64,000 bases of DNA from Strix aluco. Its lineage: Eukaryota; Chordata; Aves; Strigiformes; Strigidae. Below are positions 54,066 through 64,000 of this stretch, in pieces. The stretch lies in assembly GCF_031877795.1 (NCBI RefSeq), contig NC_133933.1:759001-823000 (forward strand), given 5' to 3'. Position 1 is the first letter of the stretch; each line of letters begins with the position of its first letter. The notes under the pieces are model-generated. The model ran no database searches and was not told the origin of the DNA. It worked only from the letters and a program-made list of their open reading frames with translations. Made by a program: the position numbers and the translations under genes.

Positions 54066-57000
54066 CAACAATTTCGCCCATTAAAACAACCCCCTTTTTT
54101 TAAAAAAATAAAATGATCCTAAAAGCTGGGAGCAGCACAAAGCACCGCCCCTGCGCACGCTTTTAGTTTTAGGGGCAGTCTGTGCGGTAAGAACACAGCT
54201 TGCAGGGCCGAGAGGTGAACTTGCGGAAGAAGAGGTTTCCCTCCCCTCACACAATCGCAGCAAGGTTATTCTGTGGCACCTCCTTCGGCTACTCTAACCT
54301 TTCACAGCCTCTACCTTCATGTGCCTTTCGCTGCACTTTCCCACGCTTCGTCCAGCTGTACAGAAGGCTCAAACGCTCAACTCAAGTTGAAGCTGTTCGA
54401 GGAAGCTTCTTCATGAAAGAAACATGCTTAATTAGTCCTTACAAACACTGTACAATTTAGGACAGACCACTTGCCAGGCAGTTCAGAGTTCATAAATCTT
54501 AGTTTTCCGTACTAAAAACTAGCTACACATTTCCTCTCTACTAAGAAATAATTACATTTCAGTGTTTGCATGGGAATAGGGGAAAAGAAAAGAAGACAAA
54601 AGCGTGCAAGAAGTCCAGCTGTGTGAAACAGCGGGGACTTTGGGAAGGAGGGGACGCTTGAAAGTGTCTCTGAACGCAATCTTTGAGGCTCTGAAAGGGA
54701 AGGGAGATGGGAGGGCAAGTGCTCCCCAGGCCAGGGTGTGTCTCATTCCCAGACAAAGCAAGACTTTTCTAGCTCTTGCCTAATGGTGAAAGCAGTTACA
54801 CCGGTATAGCTCTTACTTACAAGACTGGCATTGCTCTGGTGTAAATTCAATCTTGTTCCAGACAAAGGGAAAGAAAGAGTTTACTACAGAATACACCACT
54901 ACAAGTAACTATGTGCAACTTTTCCATACATTAGAAAAACACACTCTAGGCAGATTTAGAAAATTTACATCTATGTAACAATTAAATCTCAGCTTTTGGT
55001 CTGACATCCATTGTAACAGGCCTCCTTAAGATTTACTGGCTGTCACAGACTCAGTGTGCTGAATGGCACTGATCACTGCTTGGTGCAGTTTTCGATCACC
55101 TGCACTGGTGTAGCTGAACAGCTGAAAAGTCTTTTACATTCCTTAAGATGTTTGAGGACCTGTCAGTCTGCTTACTTAACATCAGCAAAACAAGCCACCT
55201 CTGAGAAAGGTTAAGAGAAGCACCCTTAATGGGGTTCTGTGGATCTAGGGTTCAAGCCCTTCTTTTCATCTTTAACAGGGGCCATTCGAGACACACAATA
55301 ATGAGTTTTCTTTGCAGAAGGTGGTAACTGTAAGATACACCTCTGAAAACCACCATATACGCTTATACCGTATACAATAGAGGAACATAACTTTAGAATA
55401 TGTGCCTCATTTCATTATGAGTAAGTCAGTAACTGTACAAAGGACAGGTTATGTTAGTGGTTTGACCCACCAATGTTTTGAGAATCACATCAAGCAGTTA
55501 ACAGCTGGGTTCCACACAAGCCTTCGCCGCTACACCTCTGTGGCCTTTTCCACATTACATGGCCCGATCCCCTCAAGGTTTTACACCTCAGGCATATTTC
55601 TGCCTCAGTGAAAGCTCAGCGAAAAGAAAAACCCACAAGAAGAAACACGAAAGCCAATGGCCACAGCATATTGGTACTTCAGGACGTTTGCCACTCGCAA
55701 ACTCCCCTCTGCAAGACTTCTACGCAGGTTCTGCAGCTCTTCAAACCAAGTGCTGAAGACTAAGTATGACCTCTCCTATTCAAGATTAAACAGTACTTCT
55801 CCAGATACACAGAATTGTAAGAAAGCACAGCAGAATATTCTGGAGTACATTCTTATCTATCATGGTAACAGCTACAGAGGGAGCAGGAGACACCCGAGCC
55901 AAAACAGGCATGAAAAACTATTTCTCTGCTTAAGCTGCGAAATAAATCTCTGACCTCTCCAGGCGTGAAATCAATGACCTCTGTGGGAAGATGCCACTCC
56001 AGAACACACCCAGATTGCATTCCCTTGGACACAGGGCTCCTTTTTGCACAGAACAGCATCCAGGACTCTGCAGCCTGGTATGCTAGAAACTGCAGCATGA
56101 TCTTGTCATCTATACCAATAAGCAGCAAATCAACTCTGAAAAAGATGTGCAAGGCTTGCCCCAAGAGCTCTTAGAGATCTGATTTAAAACCAGGGTAAAT
56201 ACAACACCAGGAGAGCAATACATCTGAAACCTTGCATGGTAACATTCAGAGAAAGCAAAGCAGCACTGTTTCATTGTGGCATTGCACCTGCCAGTAGCTA
56301 ATCTCTCCCCATCGTCACAAAGTGACAAGATGTAGCTGTGCGAATTCTCTGTTCTTCATCAAAACAAAGAATTTAGTTAGGGTAGGCTGCAGACAGAGCA
56401 AGTCATCAAGTGTCATAACATAAGTAGCAGGGAGCTCTAGTTTTTTTTGTTTTCAGAAGCAAGACAGACAACTCATTCCTAAATCACATAAAATTTCTTG
56501 GAGTGAAATTAAGGCTGTATCATTCCCTCTGGCATGTAATCCCAGAAGTACAATTAGGCCAGCTCTTATGCTTTTATTACAGTACTTGTAATATTTATTG
56601 CTTGTGTTTAAAGATAACCCAGCTCCTGATGCTTTCTGCCTGTGTCAAAATTTCAGCTTTGTCAGATAAACACATTTCTGACTCTCTTGACCTGGTGTAA
56701 TGCTGCAGCTGCCCAGCTTCACTTTCCACAGCAATTCCTTCCAATGGCGCCATTCAAGATGGGTCATTACAGCAGCTAATTATTTAGGGCAGTAGAGACA
56801 AAAGTCATCATTTCAAACATTAAAAAGCAGCCAGTGCAATCGGGCTGAGCTTGCTCTCTCAAGCACTATTAACCTACCTGCTCTCTAAGCATAGCTGATA
56901 CCATCTGAGAGTCAAGTACCTCCTGCCACGGTCCAACCTGCTGCTACTGACAGCTCTTGGGTGAACCCGGGATGTCTGAAGGCAGCCTGCCTTCCCTCCA

Positions 57001-58740
57001 GCAAGGTTCAGACTAGCACACACTTACTCAGTACTTGGCTCCCATCGAGCTTCTCTCCTCAGGTAAGAGCAGCTGGTTTGTGCTCCTCCCAGACACTTTA
57101 CAAGCATATTTTTTTTCCTGCCCCTTCCCATAGGGCCTAAAAGTTGTTACAAGTGCAGAAAGTCAGGCTGACTGTACAGGTTCTGCCACAGGAACTTGAA
57201 AGTCTTTTTTCCAACTTTTATCATTTAACAAACAGAAAATCCCCCAGCACTCCCACAGTCAATTTACTGAGACCACCACCTACCACACAAAGCATTATTA
57301 GTCCTGTTACTGCAGACAAGAAAATACCTTTACAGGAAAGAATGGGATTCTTTTGGCTCCTAAATCATCAATTTTCAGATTCAAATGCAAGCATCCCACT
57401 AATGTGCTAGCTAAAAAAAAGCTTTTATATTTAGTATTTTATGTAGTATTTTCATACAGACAGCAATCACCTGTTCTGCTACAAAAAGGAGCCTTACAGA
57501 AATTATTCTACAACGAAAGCAGCTAAACCTTGGAAAACCACTCAGACTGGGGACGTCAATTTGTGAGAAGAGTTACACGAAACAGAAACATTTGAGCCTC
57601 TGTTTAGGAACTTCAACATTTACCTACATAATTTAATTAACACTATCCAGGATATGTAAGAAGCGAGGTATCAGTCACTTAAGTCACAGTAAGCAAGGAC
57701 ATCAGAATTATTACTAAGAAATAACAGAATACAGTCCTCAAAGAGGACAAGATTGCTAAGGATAATTTTCAACCTTATATGAAGACAGACAACTACAAAG
57801 AAGCAGGCCAGTCATTTCTTCTTTAATATTTTAACTTGATATAAAAAAAGAGCAATTTTTACTGTACATTCACATTTCTCCTCTCCCCAGTGCTTTGTTT
57901 TTTCTTTCAGGAGGTTCAGAGCCCACTTGCCATGAGGTGGGACATTGATTTTTAGGTCCACATACAAATTCGTTAACATCAGAAGGGACATCTCTTTGAT
58001 TTTCAAAGCCTGTACCCCACAGTAGGAAAACAAGTACCTCTCGTGAGCCCCTGGGAGAGGTTTTGACATCTAAGAGACCAGTGAACCTGCTGATGGAACA
58101 GAATCAATGGCAGAATTCTGACACTCTTAATGAGGGTGTTTTAGGGGGAAGATTTATCACATCAATTCTTATTCCAAAAGAATTATTTTAACCTTGATGT
58201 TTTAATTATATATTTTACAATTCAGTGTTAATGAACCCAGATAACAAACCATGACATTTCAGCCAGGTTCTTTGTTTTGTCCCCCTTCTGCTCAGATGTT
58301 TTAGCAAGTCTGAACCCTATCACAGTTACTGAAGTATTTATCTGAAACAGCATCAAGCATATTAAAGGTGATACTTCTAAGTCTTTATGTTTTGCTCAAC
58401 ATTTCAATCTTGTACACTGGAAAGCCAGTAAAAAACTTTGGCCAAGTGTGCCTCTCAACCGAGTATACCGGATAATTCCTTCTCCCCAGGAATAATTGTT
58501 AAATACTTACTTCTCATCTTCACACTTCAGTTCTGAGATGATAGTGAGAAGAATCTTAAGGACTGAAATGTAACCTGCTCTTCAGTCTATACAATTTCAT
58601 GGTTTTAGATTCTCATCTCACCCTTGCTACACAAGATAAGAGCACTGCTTATTTCTGGTTTTATTTTGAAAGAGTGTTTAATCAATCTGAAGACTTTGAA
58701 GTTCTACATCACCTTTAAGCATAAATAGTGTCTATTTTAA
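54066..58740. other. Intergenic region between PPP4R3B and PNPT1
   Basis: This is AT-rich DNA between the PPP4R3B promoter and the 3' end of PNPT1; both genes are transcribed leftward. Several open frames of 60-100 codons occur on both strands, but none matches a family I recognise or shows exon structure. PNPT1 3' UTR sequence may extend into its right end. Confidence 0.7.
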
Positions 58741-58763
58741 AAACATGATTCACTACCATCCAC

Positions 58764-58836
58764 CTGCAGATTCTTGCGAAGACATCTACAGATTCTAGCA
58801 AAGGTCGCTTTTATTTCCACGATCACACCTTTTTTC
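58764..58836 (-). other. Exon-like block downstream of PNPT1 (candidate 3' UTR or alternative exon)
   Basis: On the minus strand a strong acceptor (TTTTCTATCTCTTTCAG) precedes 73 bases that stay open in one frame (including GVIVEIKATF). They end at CTGCAG|GTGGAT, a weak donor. Three CpGs occur in an otherwise CpG-poor stretch. An AATAAA lies inside at 58810-58815. It could be a terminal 3' UTR exon of PNPT1, joined to the donor just after the PNPT1 stop. I do not recognise the peptide. Confidence 0.3.
58810..58815 (-). terminator. PNPT1: Candidate PNPT1 polyadenylation signal (AATAAA on minus strand)
   Basis: TTTATT on the plus strand, about 820 bases after the PNPT1 stop codon. Another minus-strand AATAAA lies at 58660-58665. 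Which is used is unknown. Confidence 0.4.
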
Positions 58837-59637
58837 CTGAAAGAGATAGAAAATACTCTGTAACCAACTAATGTCAAGGCATGAGATTCAAAAACGTTTC
58901 TTAAAAAAAGTAGTATTTTTTCAGCGAGTTTTCATTTCTTCTAGTGTTGCAAATCACTCCTAGAAGATTGCCACACATTGCCTTAAGTTATCACTGGTGC
59001 CTTGCACTTCCATTTGCCAATCTCATTGTGTAACTGCTCTTGGTCTTATGATCAGACACCTTCCTGTTCTACTAGCTTCCTATTGGGGGAAAAAATAACT
59101 GTACACAACATTTTGGGGAAAATTTTAGGCATAAGTCTATTGACAGTCAAATACATGCTGGGAAACTAGTTCTAGCAAAGAGCTTTGGGCATTCTATTAA
59201 TTGACTGAGATTGACTGAAAAGTCTTCACTAATTGAGTCAAAAGTTTCAAGAAAGCAGCTTATTTTTTCTTCCCCTACCCTGCCTTTTTTTTTTCCTTTA
59301 AAAAAAAAAAAAAAAAAAAGAGTGGCAAGGTAGAGAAGAGGCAATACTTACACTGATGTTGTAGATTAACAAATAAGTTCATTTTTGGAGAAAGTAGGCT
59401 GTCTAGAATGCCTGAAACTGTCAAGGCATTTGAACCAATTTTACAATATCAAGCTCTTTATAACTGCAGCACCTGAAAGGGCAGTTGCTAATTTATGACA
59501 TGCTGCAACGTAAGTGGCAAGCAGTATTTGCACACCACTGCAGGGTAACTGTACGATATAAGTAACAGACCAATACAATTCTTTACAACAGTTGTAAAGA
59601 AAGTACAGTACTGAGTTGTCTCCTATGCCCTTACCTG

Positions 59638-59793
59638 TCACTGGGATGAAGTAGAGGACTGTGGAACGGTGCCCCCCAAGACAATGCTGTTTTTGTCAGT
59701 TAGGGTTTTAAGCACAGTTGTGGCTGGTGACTGTAGAATTTTACGTGAAAGCCTCATTCTACCATCAGTTGGGTCACGTCCAAAATACTTAAC
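59638..59793 (-). CDS. PNPT1: PNPT1 last coding exon with stop codon
   Basis: 156 nt: [18 protein letters not shown] (end of S1), then a Thr/Ser-rich tail and TGA. Acceptor TTAACAG. Directly after the stop the sequence CAG|GTAAGG forms a strong potential donor (junction 59634/59635). Intron 59794-60130 lies upstream. Confidence 0.96.
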   Translation of the reverse strand, partial: VKYFGRDPTDGRMRLSRKILQSPATTVLKTLTDKNSIVLGGTVPQSSTSSQ

Positions 59794-62700
59794 CTGTTAA
59801 GAAAACAAACTACTCTAAGACTGACCAACTTAAAAGAGCTGGAAATAGCATTTTCATTACAAGGTGGTGGCTTTTTTTTTTTTCCAATTTGATGCTAGAA
59901 AAGCCATAAACATTAAGTACCATTTAGCTTATATTGCTTCGTCAAATTAATGTGGCACCTAGATATGACACAAAAAAAAATTAATTTGAAGCGATCAGGC
60001 CTTTAACCAGCACACAAAGAGAATCTGATATGGCAACAGATTTTCTTCATAAACACAAAATAAAAAATTCACTCAAATTCTAAAATGTGAACAGCAGTTT
60101 GTTAGTATCTTGAAGTTAAAAAAAATTTACCTGAATTTCTTGTCCAACTTCTAATCCTAGGGCACTAGGATGTCTAATCTAGAACAGAGTGTTTTTCAGA
60201 AAAATTTATTTCAGTGTGATTCATTTTGTAAGTTTAGTTATAGAAGTTCCTTGTTTTAGGGATTCTTCATGCTACACTTCAGACAATCATAGTGGCTCAA
60301 CACTACCTTACAAATAACAGGTTTCTAAATGTTAAATAAGAAAGGGTATTGCAGATCTGAAGAATTTGGTTATGTGCATAAAAGCATCAACAGTAGGACC
60401 GTAGCAGGCATGTAGTTAGATTGTTGTTTTAAGTACAGGGTGAGCAGAGGTTAAACAAAAAGGTGCTGCTAATCTCACACGAGCTTTTAACATGAAATGG
60501 GCTCTAGAACAACAGTACGTGTGTTATCGATAATGCAGACTACATTTAGTGAGAATTGATTAAAAACCAATCTAAGTGTCTAGTTTATACCTGTATAAGC
60601 ATGTCTTACCTTTCTCTGATCAAGTTGTGAATTATGAAGTAACACTGGTGTCATGTTGGGATACAATTTTACCATCACTCCAGAATCTCTGCAACAAAAA
60701 CCAGCATGGTTATTTCAAATACACTGATCGAAGTCTGTACGTATTTCACTCCGCATATTGACCCCAAAGCAAGTAAACTTTTCATAAACAAGATTCTACT
60801 TCTCCCTTCTTAAAAGCCTTATATCAACTGTAACACATCCACTCATTTTTCCTTAATTGGAAGTGGATGGAAATTACTTATTTCAACACAGTATATTTCT
60901 GTAATAAGTACCATCCAAAAATGCATGTAATTTCAATCTAATATTTGCCTTGCAAAAAAGTAAAAAAGCAAATTCCTACAATCTCCCTCTGATACAAACA
61001 TCAAAAAAGGTTTTATAATTTACAGAGACACTCTAATAACTGAACAATCAGCAAAAATAAGCAGCCGTATTAAGAAACAGAATAATTTTGACAGAAAACA
61101 TCAGCAATGATGTAGGTGCCAATGTCACCAGCCTAAGTTTCGCATTCATAACAATCAATTACTTTATATGATGTTTAGGTATCAGGAATACAGCTACATA
61201 AATAAACTAATTTCTACTTTAACGCCAGCACGCTTTTCATACCTTATTTCAGTTATTGTGGCTGTATAAACTGCACCAAATTCCAAATTAACCTCCTGCT
61301 GTAAGGGGGGGGGGGGAGGGGAAAGAAAGAAGGGAAAACCATAAGACACAAATTCACAAAAACAAATTGAAAAAGCTAACAAAAGTCGGTCCTTACATCA
61401 TCTTTGCAGATTTCATGGATAAATTCTCTTGCTTCATGCATAGCACTAGGTGTGGGAGCAAACACAGAATATGTCTCTTCATCCAGCTGACTTACAGTCA
61501 CACCTTAGAAATAGAATTTAATGAGAGGATTTAGGTGAACATTACAGAATCACAGAATTGCTACTGTTTCAGCAAGCAGAAAAATTATATTCAGTAAATT
61601 CAGCAAAATGATTTTGCACACACTAAGACCAGAGAGTCCTAATCATTTCAAATATTCTTCTTCAGATTAGGCATTGGACAGCTTTACATGCAACTGAATG
61701 GAAACCATGTTACATGCATGCTTGCTAAATACCTGCACAAACTACGTGTTCCATGTAAGACTGTTCCTATTTGCAAAATTACTATTATAATCTTTTTGAC
61801 AGGAAAAAATTCTTGAAAGAATTTTGGTTTTATGAATGAATCTCAGCTCCTATGAATAAATTTCACAGAGATTTGTAATAAAACTACAGCTTTCATTAAT
61901 AGCAGATGGACATTAAAGCATTTCAGTCAGAACACAGCAAGATTGCATGGTAAAATTCTTTGCACCTCTAGACTAGTTTTCTGGCCAACAGACTGCATCG
62001 GCTTGTAACCGAGGAGAATTATGATTTTTTTTTTTCCTCCTTTTCGCCACCCTCGTCCCCTGAGAAGCACTAATCAAGCTAGCCAGAGCATTAAAAGAGT
62101 TTCAAGTACAAAGCAGCTAAAGCAGAACATCTACTTGATACTCTATAGACATCAACCTTTTTTAAATTTTTAACTTTCTAAAAGTAGGGAACAAGTGAAG
62201 AAGTTCTACTATATTAAGCAATAAAGGAAAGAATTTGCATTTACAAAAAAGTGGTCATAAAATAAATCTGATGTAATTAATAATATCACAGCAGAAATTC
62301 ACCTCTGCTACCATGGGCTGACTCTTGGTTGAATATTACCATCATCATGTCAGACAGATGGGAAGGGTGGGCTGTGTCAAGTTTCCGTGGTTTGAGTTGT
62401 TTGAACAAAGGTTTTTAACAGTGTAGCTTCTCGGAAGTACTTAACACTTGACAAATTCCATTCATTCACTTCTGAGGCAAACCACAACATCAAGCTATAG
62501 GCTTAAAATTAAGTGATCTGTCAGTCTGCATTTATCTCAGCCAAAGCATCAGTGGCCCTATTTCGGAAACGGTAGCAAAAAAGGCATCAACTTAGAATTT
62601 GGCACTGAAGGCCAGGAAGGACAAACCACTGTGTAAACAAATAAAATTCATTTACTCCAAGAAATATAGAAAGGTCAGGAAACTTCTGTCATGCTACTAG

Positions 62701-63633
62701 CTACCTGTTTAAGCCCCAGTACAGGTCACTCCTGCAATGTGATAGCAAGGTGGATTTCTAACACATTGCCAGCATGTTAACAGTGGATACAAGCTCTTCA
62801 CAGAATCCTAGGAGAACAGCTGATGAGCACCATAGAAAGAGCTCAGCGTCCCCTCTTAACCACAGCAAAGACAACTTTAGTTTCTAGGAAGAGAAGCTGT
62901 ATAGATTTGATCTACGCTTCAGCATATTCATGATCAGACTTGCTTGACTTCAAACCTTTCATGCAACTCTATCTGTAACACCGTCCCTAGATGAACCTTT
63001 AACTGCCTCTTCTGCAAACCCTGAAAAACACCATCACGTGTGCACCAAACTTCTGGGAATTCCTGCTCCAAGACAAAATTTTACAGAGAGAATCTACACA
63101 ACTAAGTGTAGCTGACGTTCACCTAGCTCTTCAAAACATCTCAAGATGCAGTACAGACTCAGTTTGTACTGAGCATTGGAATAGCTATACATGCAAGTCT
63201 GAAAACAAAGGCAAATGCTGTTTTGTTAGTCTGCAGCAGAAAGCACAAATTAAAAAGCACCTTTTTCTCTTAATAGTCCTTCCTATCTACTTATCAGGTT
63301 GTGGCTGCTGAAGCACAAAGGCCACTTTTATGGAGGTGGTCTACAGAGCCATTTGGGGAGTTTAAGTTTAGCTAATCACAGTTTCTGAAAGGACATAAAG
63401 ATAGCATTAAGATTCAGCAATAGCTGTGCTAGAAATACCTGTGCTACCAAGATTCACTAATTAAAACTCCACACCAGTAATATTCATATAGAGAAGAGAA
63501 GCTAATAACACAGTAGGATAAATTATCACAGGAAGCAAGAATGTCTTACCAGTCTTTGCTTGAAGTTTTTTCAAATTATAGGCCCCAGGACCAACGAATC
63601 TTAATCTTTTTGATAACGGAACGTGGATAGTTT
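59638..63633 (-). CDS. PNPT1: Polyribonucleotide nucleotidyltransferase 1, mitochondrial (PNPT1), C-terminal part, last six coding exons
   Basis: Minus-strand exons 63550-63633, 61397-61503, 61243-61298, 60610-60688, 60131-60178 and 59638-59793 join in frame and end at TGA (59638-59640). They encode the C-terminal KH domain ([13 protein letters not shown] to [14 protein letters not shown]) and S1 domain ([53 protein letters not shown]), very close to human PNPT1. The protein is a trimeric 3'-5' phosphorolytic RNase of mitochondria, involved in RNA import and in turnover with the SUV3 helicase (established). The two RNase PH domains and the targeting peptide lie to the right of the window. Oddity: the KH GxxG loop reads GPGA, where human has GPGG. 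The tail is Ser-rich (VPQSSTSSQ). Confidence 0.96.
60131..60178 (-). CDS. PNPT1: PNPT1 penultimate coding exon
   Basis: 48 nt ([16 protein letters not shown]), S1 domain, corresponding to human [16 protein letters not shown]. Acceptor TTCTAG, donor CAG|GTAAAT. Intron 60179-60609 lies upstream. Confidence 0.95.
60610..60688 (-). CDS. PNPT1: PNPT1 coding exon, S1 domain
   Basis: 79 nt ([20 protein letters not shown]...), ending QLDQRK. Acceptor GTTGCAG, donor AAG|GTAAGA. Intron 60689-61242 lies upstream. Confidence 0.96.
61243..61298 (-). CDS. PNPT1: PNPT1 coding exon, start of S1 domain
   Basis: 56 nt ([18 protein letters not shown]). The acceptor CTTACAG is preceded by a pure C tract (G12 at 61305-61316 on the plus strand). 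Donor AG|GTATGA. The intron before it is only 98 bp (61299-61396). Confidence 0.95.
61397..61503 (-). CDS. PNPT1: PNPT1 coding exon, KH domain second half
   Basis: 107 nt ([20 protein letters not shown]...), ending [10 protein letters not shown]. Acceptor TTCTAAG, donor GAT|GTAAGG. Intron 61504-63549 (2 kb) lies upstream and holds nothing recognisable. Confidence 0.96.
63550..63633 (-). CDS. PNPT1: PNPT1 coding exon, KH domain first half
   Basis: 84 nt ([20 protein letters not shown], then KKLQAKTG). Acceptor TTCTTTCAG, donor G|GTAAGA. It is the most upstream PNPT1 exon in the window; 63634-64000 is intron with no further exon seen. Confidence 0.95.
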
Positions 63634-64000
63634 CTGAAAGAACATTTAAAAATACTTTGAAATGCTAACTATAATAATCTTGAAAGCTATCACAAAAGAT
63701 AAGTCACATTCATTTAGATTTTAATCTTCTGTAGCTACTTGTATTATTTGCTGAACACTGATGTAATTACTTTTAAGAACTGAAATAAATGAGAACATAG
63801 AATACAAATACTTTGGTGAGTGTAAATTACCTTAAGACATACCAATACTGACATCTACATCCATTCTGACTTTGTGAATTTCACATAACTTCAGTTTAAC
63901 TTTGTTTTCTACTGTACAGTGGAAGAGTACAGTGCTGCCCCCCCACATGGCAATGAAAAAACCCATACAAAATTCACCTCAAAAAAACCCAAAGGAAAAA

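Noticed and set aside
55853-56164. Minus-strand open frame of 103 codons between PPP4R3B and PNPT1
   Set aside because: I recognised no domain and saw no promoter or splice evidence. The length is within chance expectation for this much DNA.
57812-58069. Minus-strand open frame of 85 codons downstream of PNPT1
   Set aside because: It is lysine-rich and unrecognised, with no clear acceptor. It is more likely chance in intergenic or 3' UTR sequence.
61544-61562. CAGAATCACAGAATT resembling the terminal repeat of an avian CR1 LINE
   Set aside because: Only about 15 bases match and the neighbouring sequence does not continue into CR1, so there is too little to call an element.

Overview
This is vertebrate nuclear DNA, most likely from a bird. 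It holds three conserved protein-coding genes with GT-AG introns, CpG-island promoters and low repeat density. Their order and orientation (CFAP36 forward, then PPP4R3B and PNPT1 reverse) is the same as on human 2p16. The one sizeable interspersed repeat (about 46.2-47.2 kb) looks like a known avian endogenous-retrovirus LTR, which points to a bird, probably a neoavian one. There are no bacterial operons, CRISPR arrays, rRNA genes or tRNA genes.

Layout. 1-7.8 kb: intergenic DNA with no supported gene. 7.88-8.72 kb: CpG island and CFAP36 promoter, with an RFX-type X-box 31 bases before the start codon. 8.32-25.96 kb: CFAP36, plus strand, 10 coding exons, 359 residues. 26.0-29.4 kb: the convergent 3' ends of CFAP36 and PPP4R3B, containing an isolated CpG-rich block (27.18-27.64 kb). 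29.36-53.52 kb: PPP4R3B, minus strand, 16 coding exons, 819 residues. Its intron 2 has a GC-AG donor and carries the antisense LTR. 53.15-54.07 kb: PPP4R3B CpG-island promoter with a YY1-type element and two short upstream ORFs. 54.07-58.7 kb: intergenic, nothing recognised. 58.7-63.6 kb: the 3' end of PNPT1, minus strand, with the last six coding exons (KH and S1 domains). The rest of PNPT1 lies beyond the right edge.

Functions. The three genes are neighbours by ancient synteny and do not form a pathway. CFAP36 is a ciliary BART-domain protein of the ARL3-effector type. PPP4R3B is a regulatory, substrate-recruiting subunit of protein phosphatase 4. PNPT1 is the mitochondrial polynucleotide phosphorylase. 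All exon joins were checked by reading frame: 1080 nt for CFAP36 and 2460 nt for PPP4R3B, stops included, both open throughout. I found no novel system. The points most worth a second look are the GC-AG intron, the X-box, the PPP4R3B upstream ORFs, the orphan CpG island, the splice donor directly after the PNPT1 stop with an exon-like block downstream, and the changed GxxG loop of the PNPT1 KH domain.
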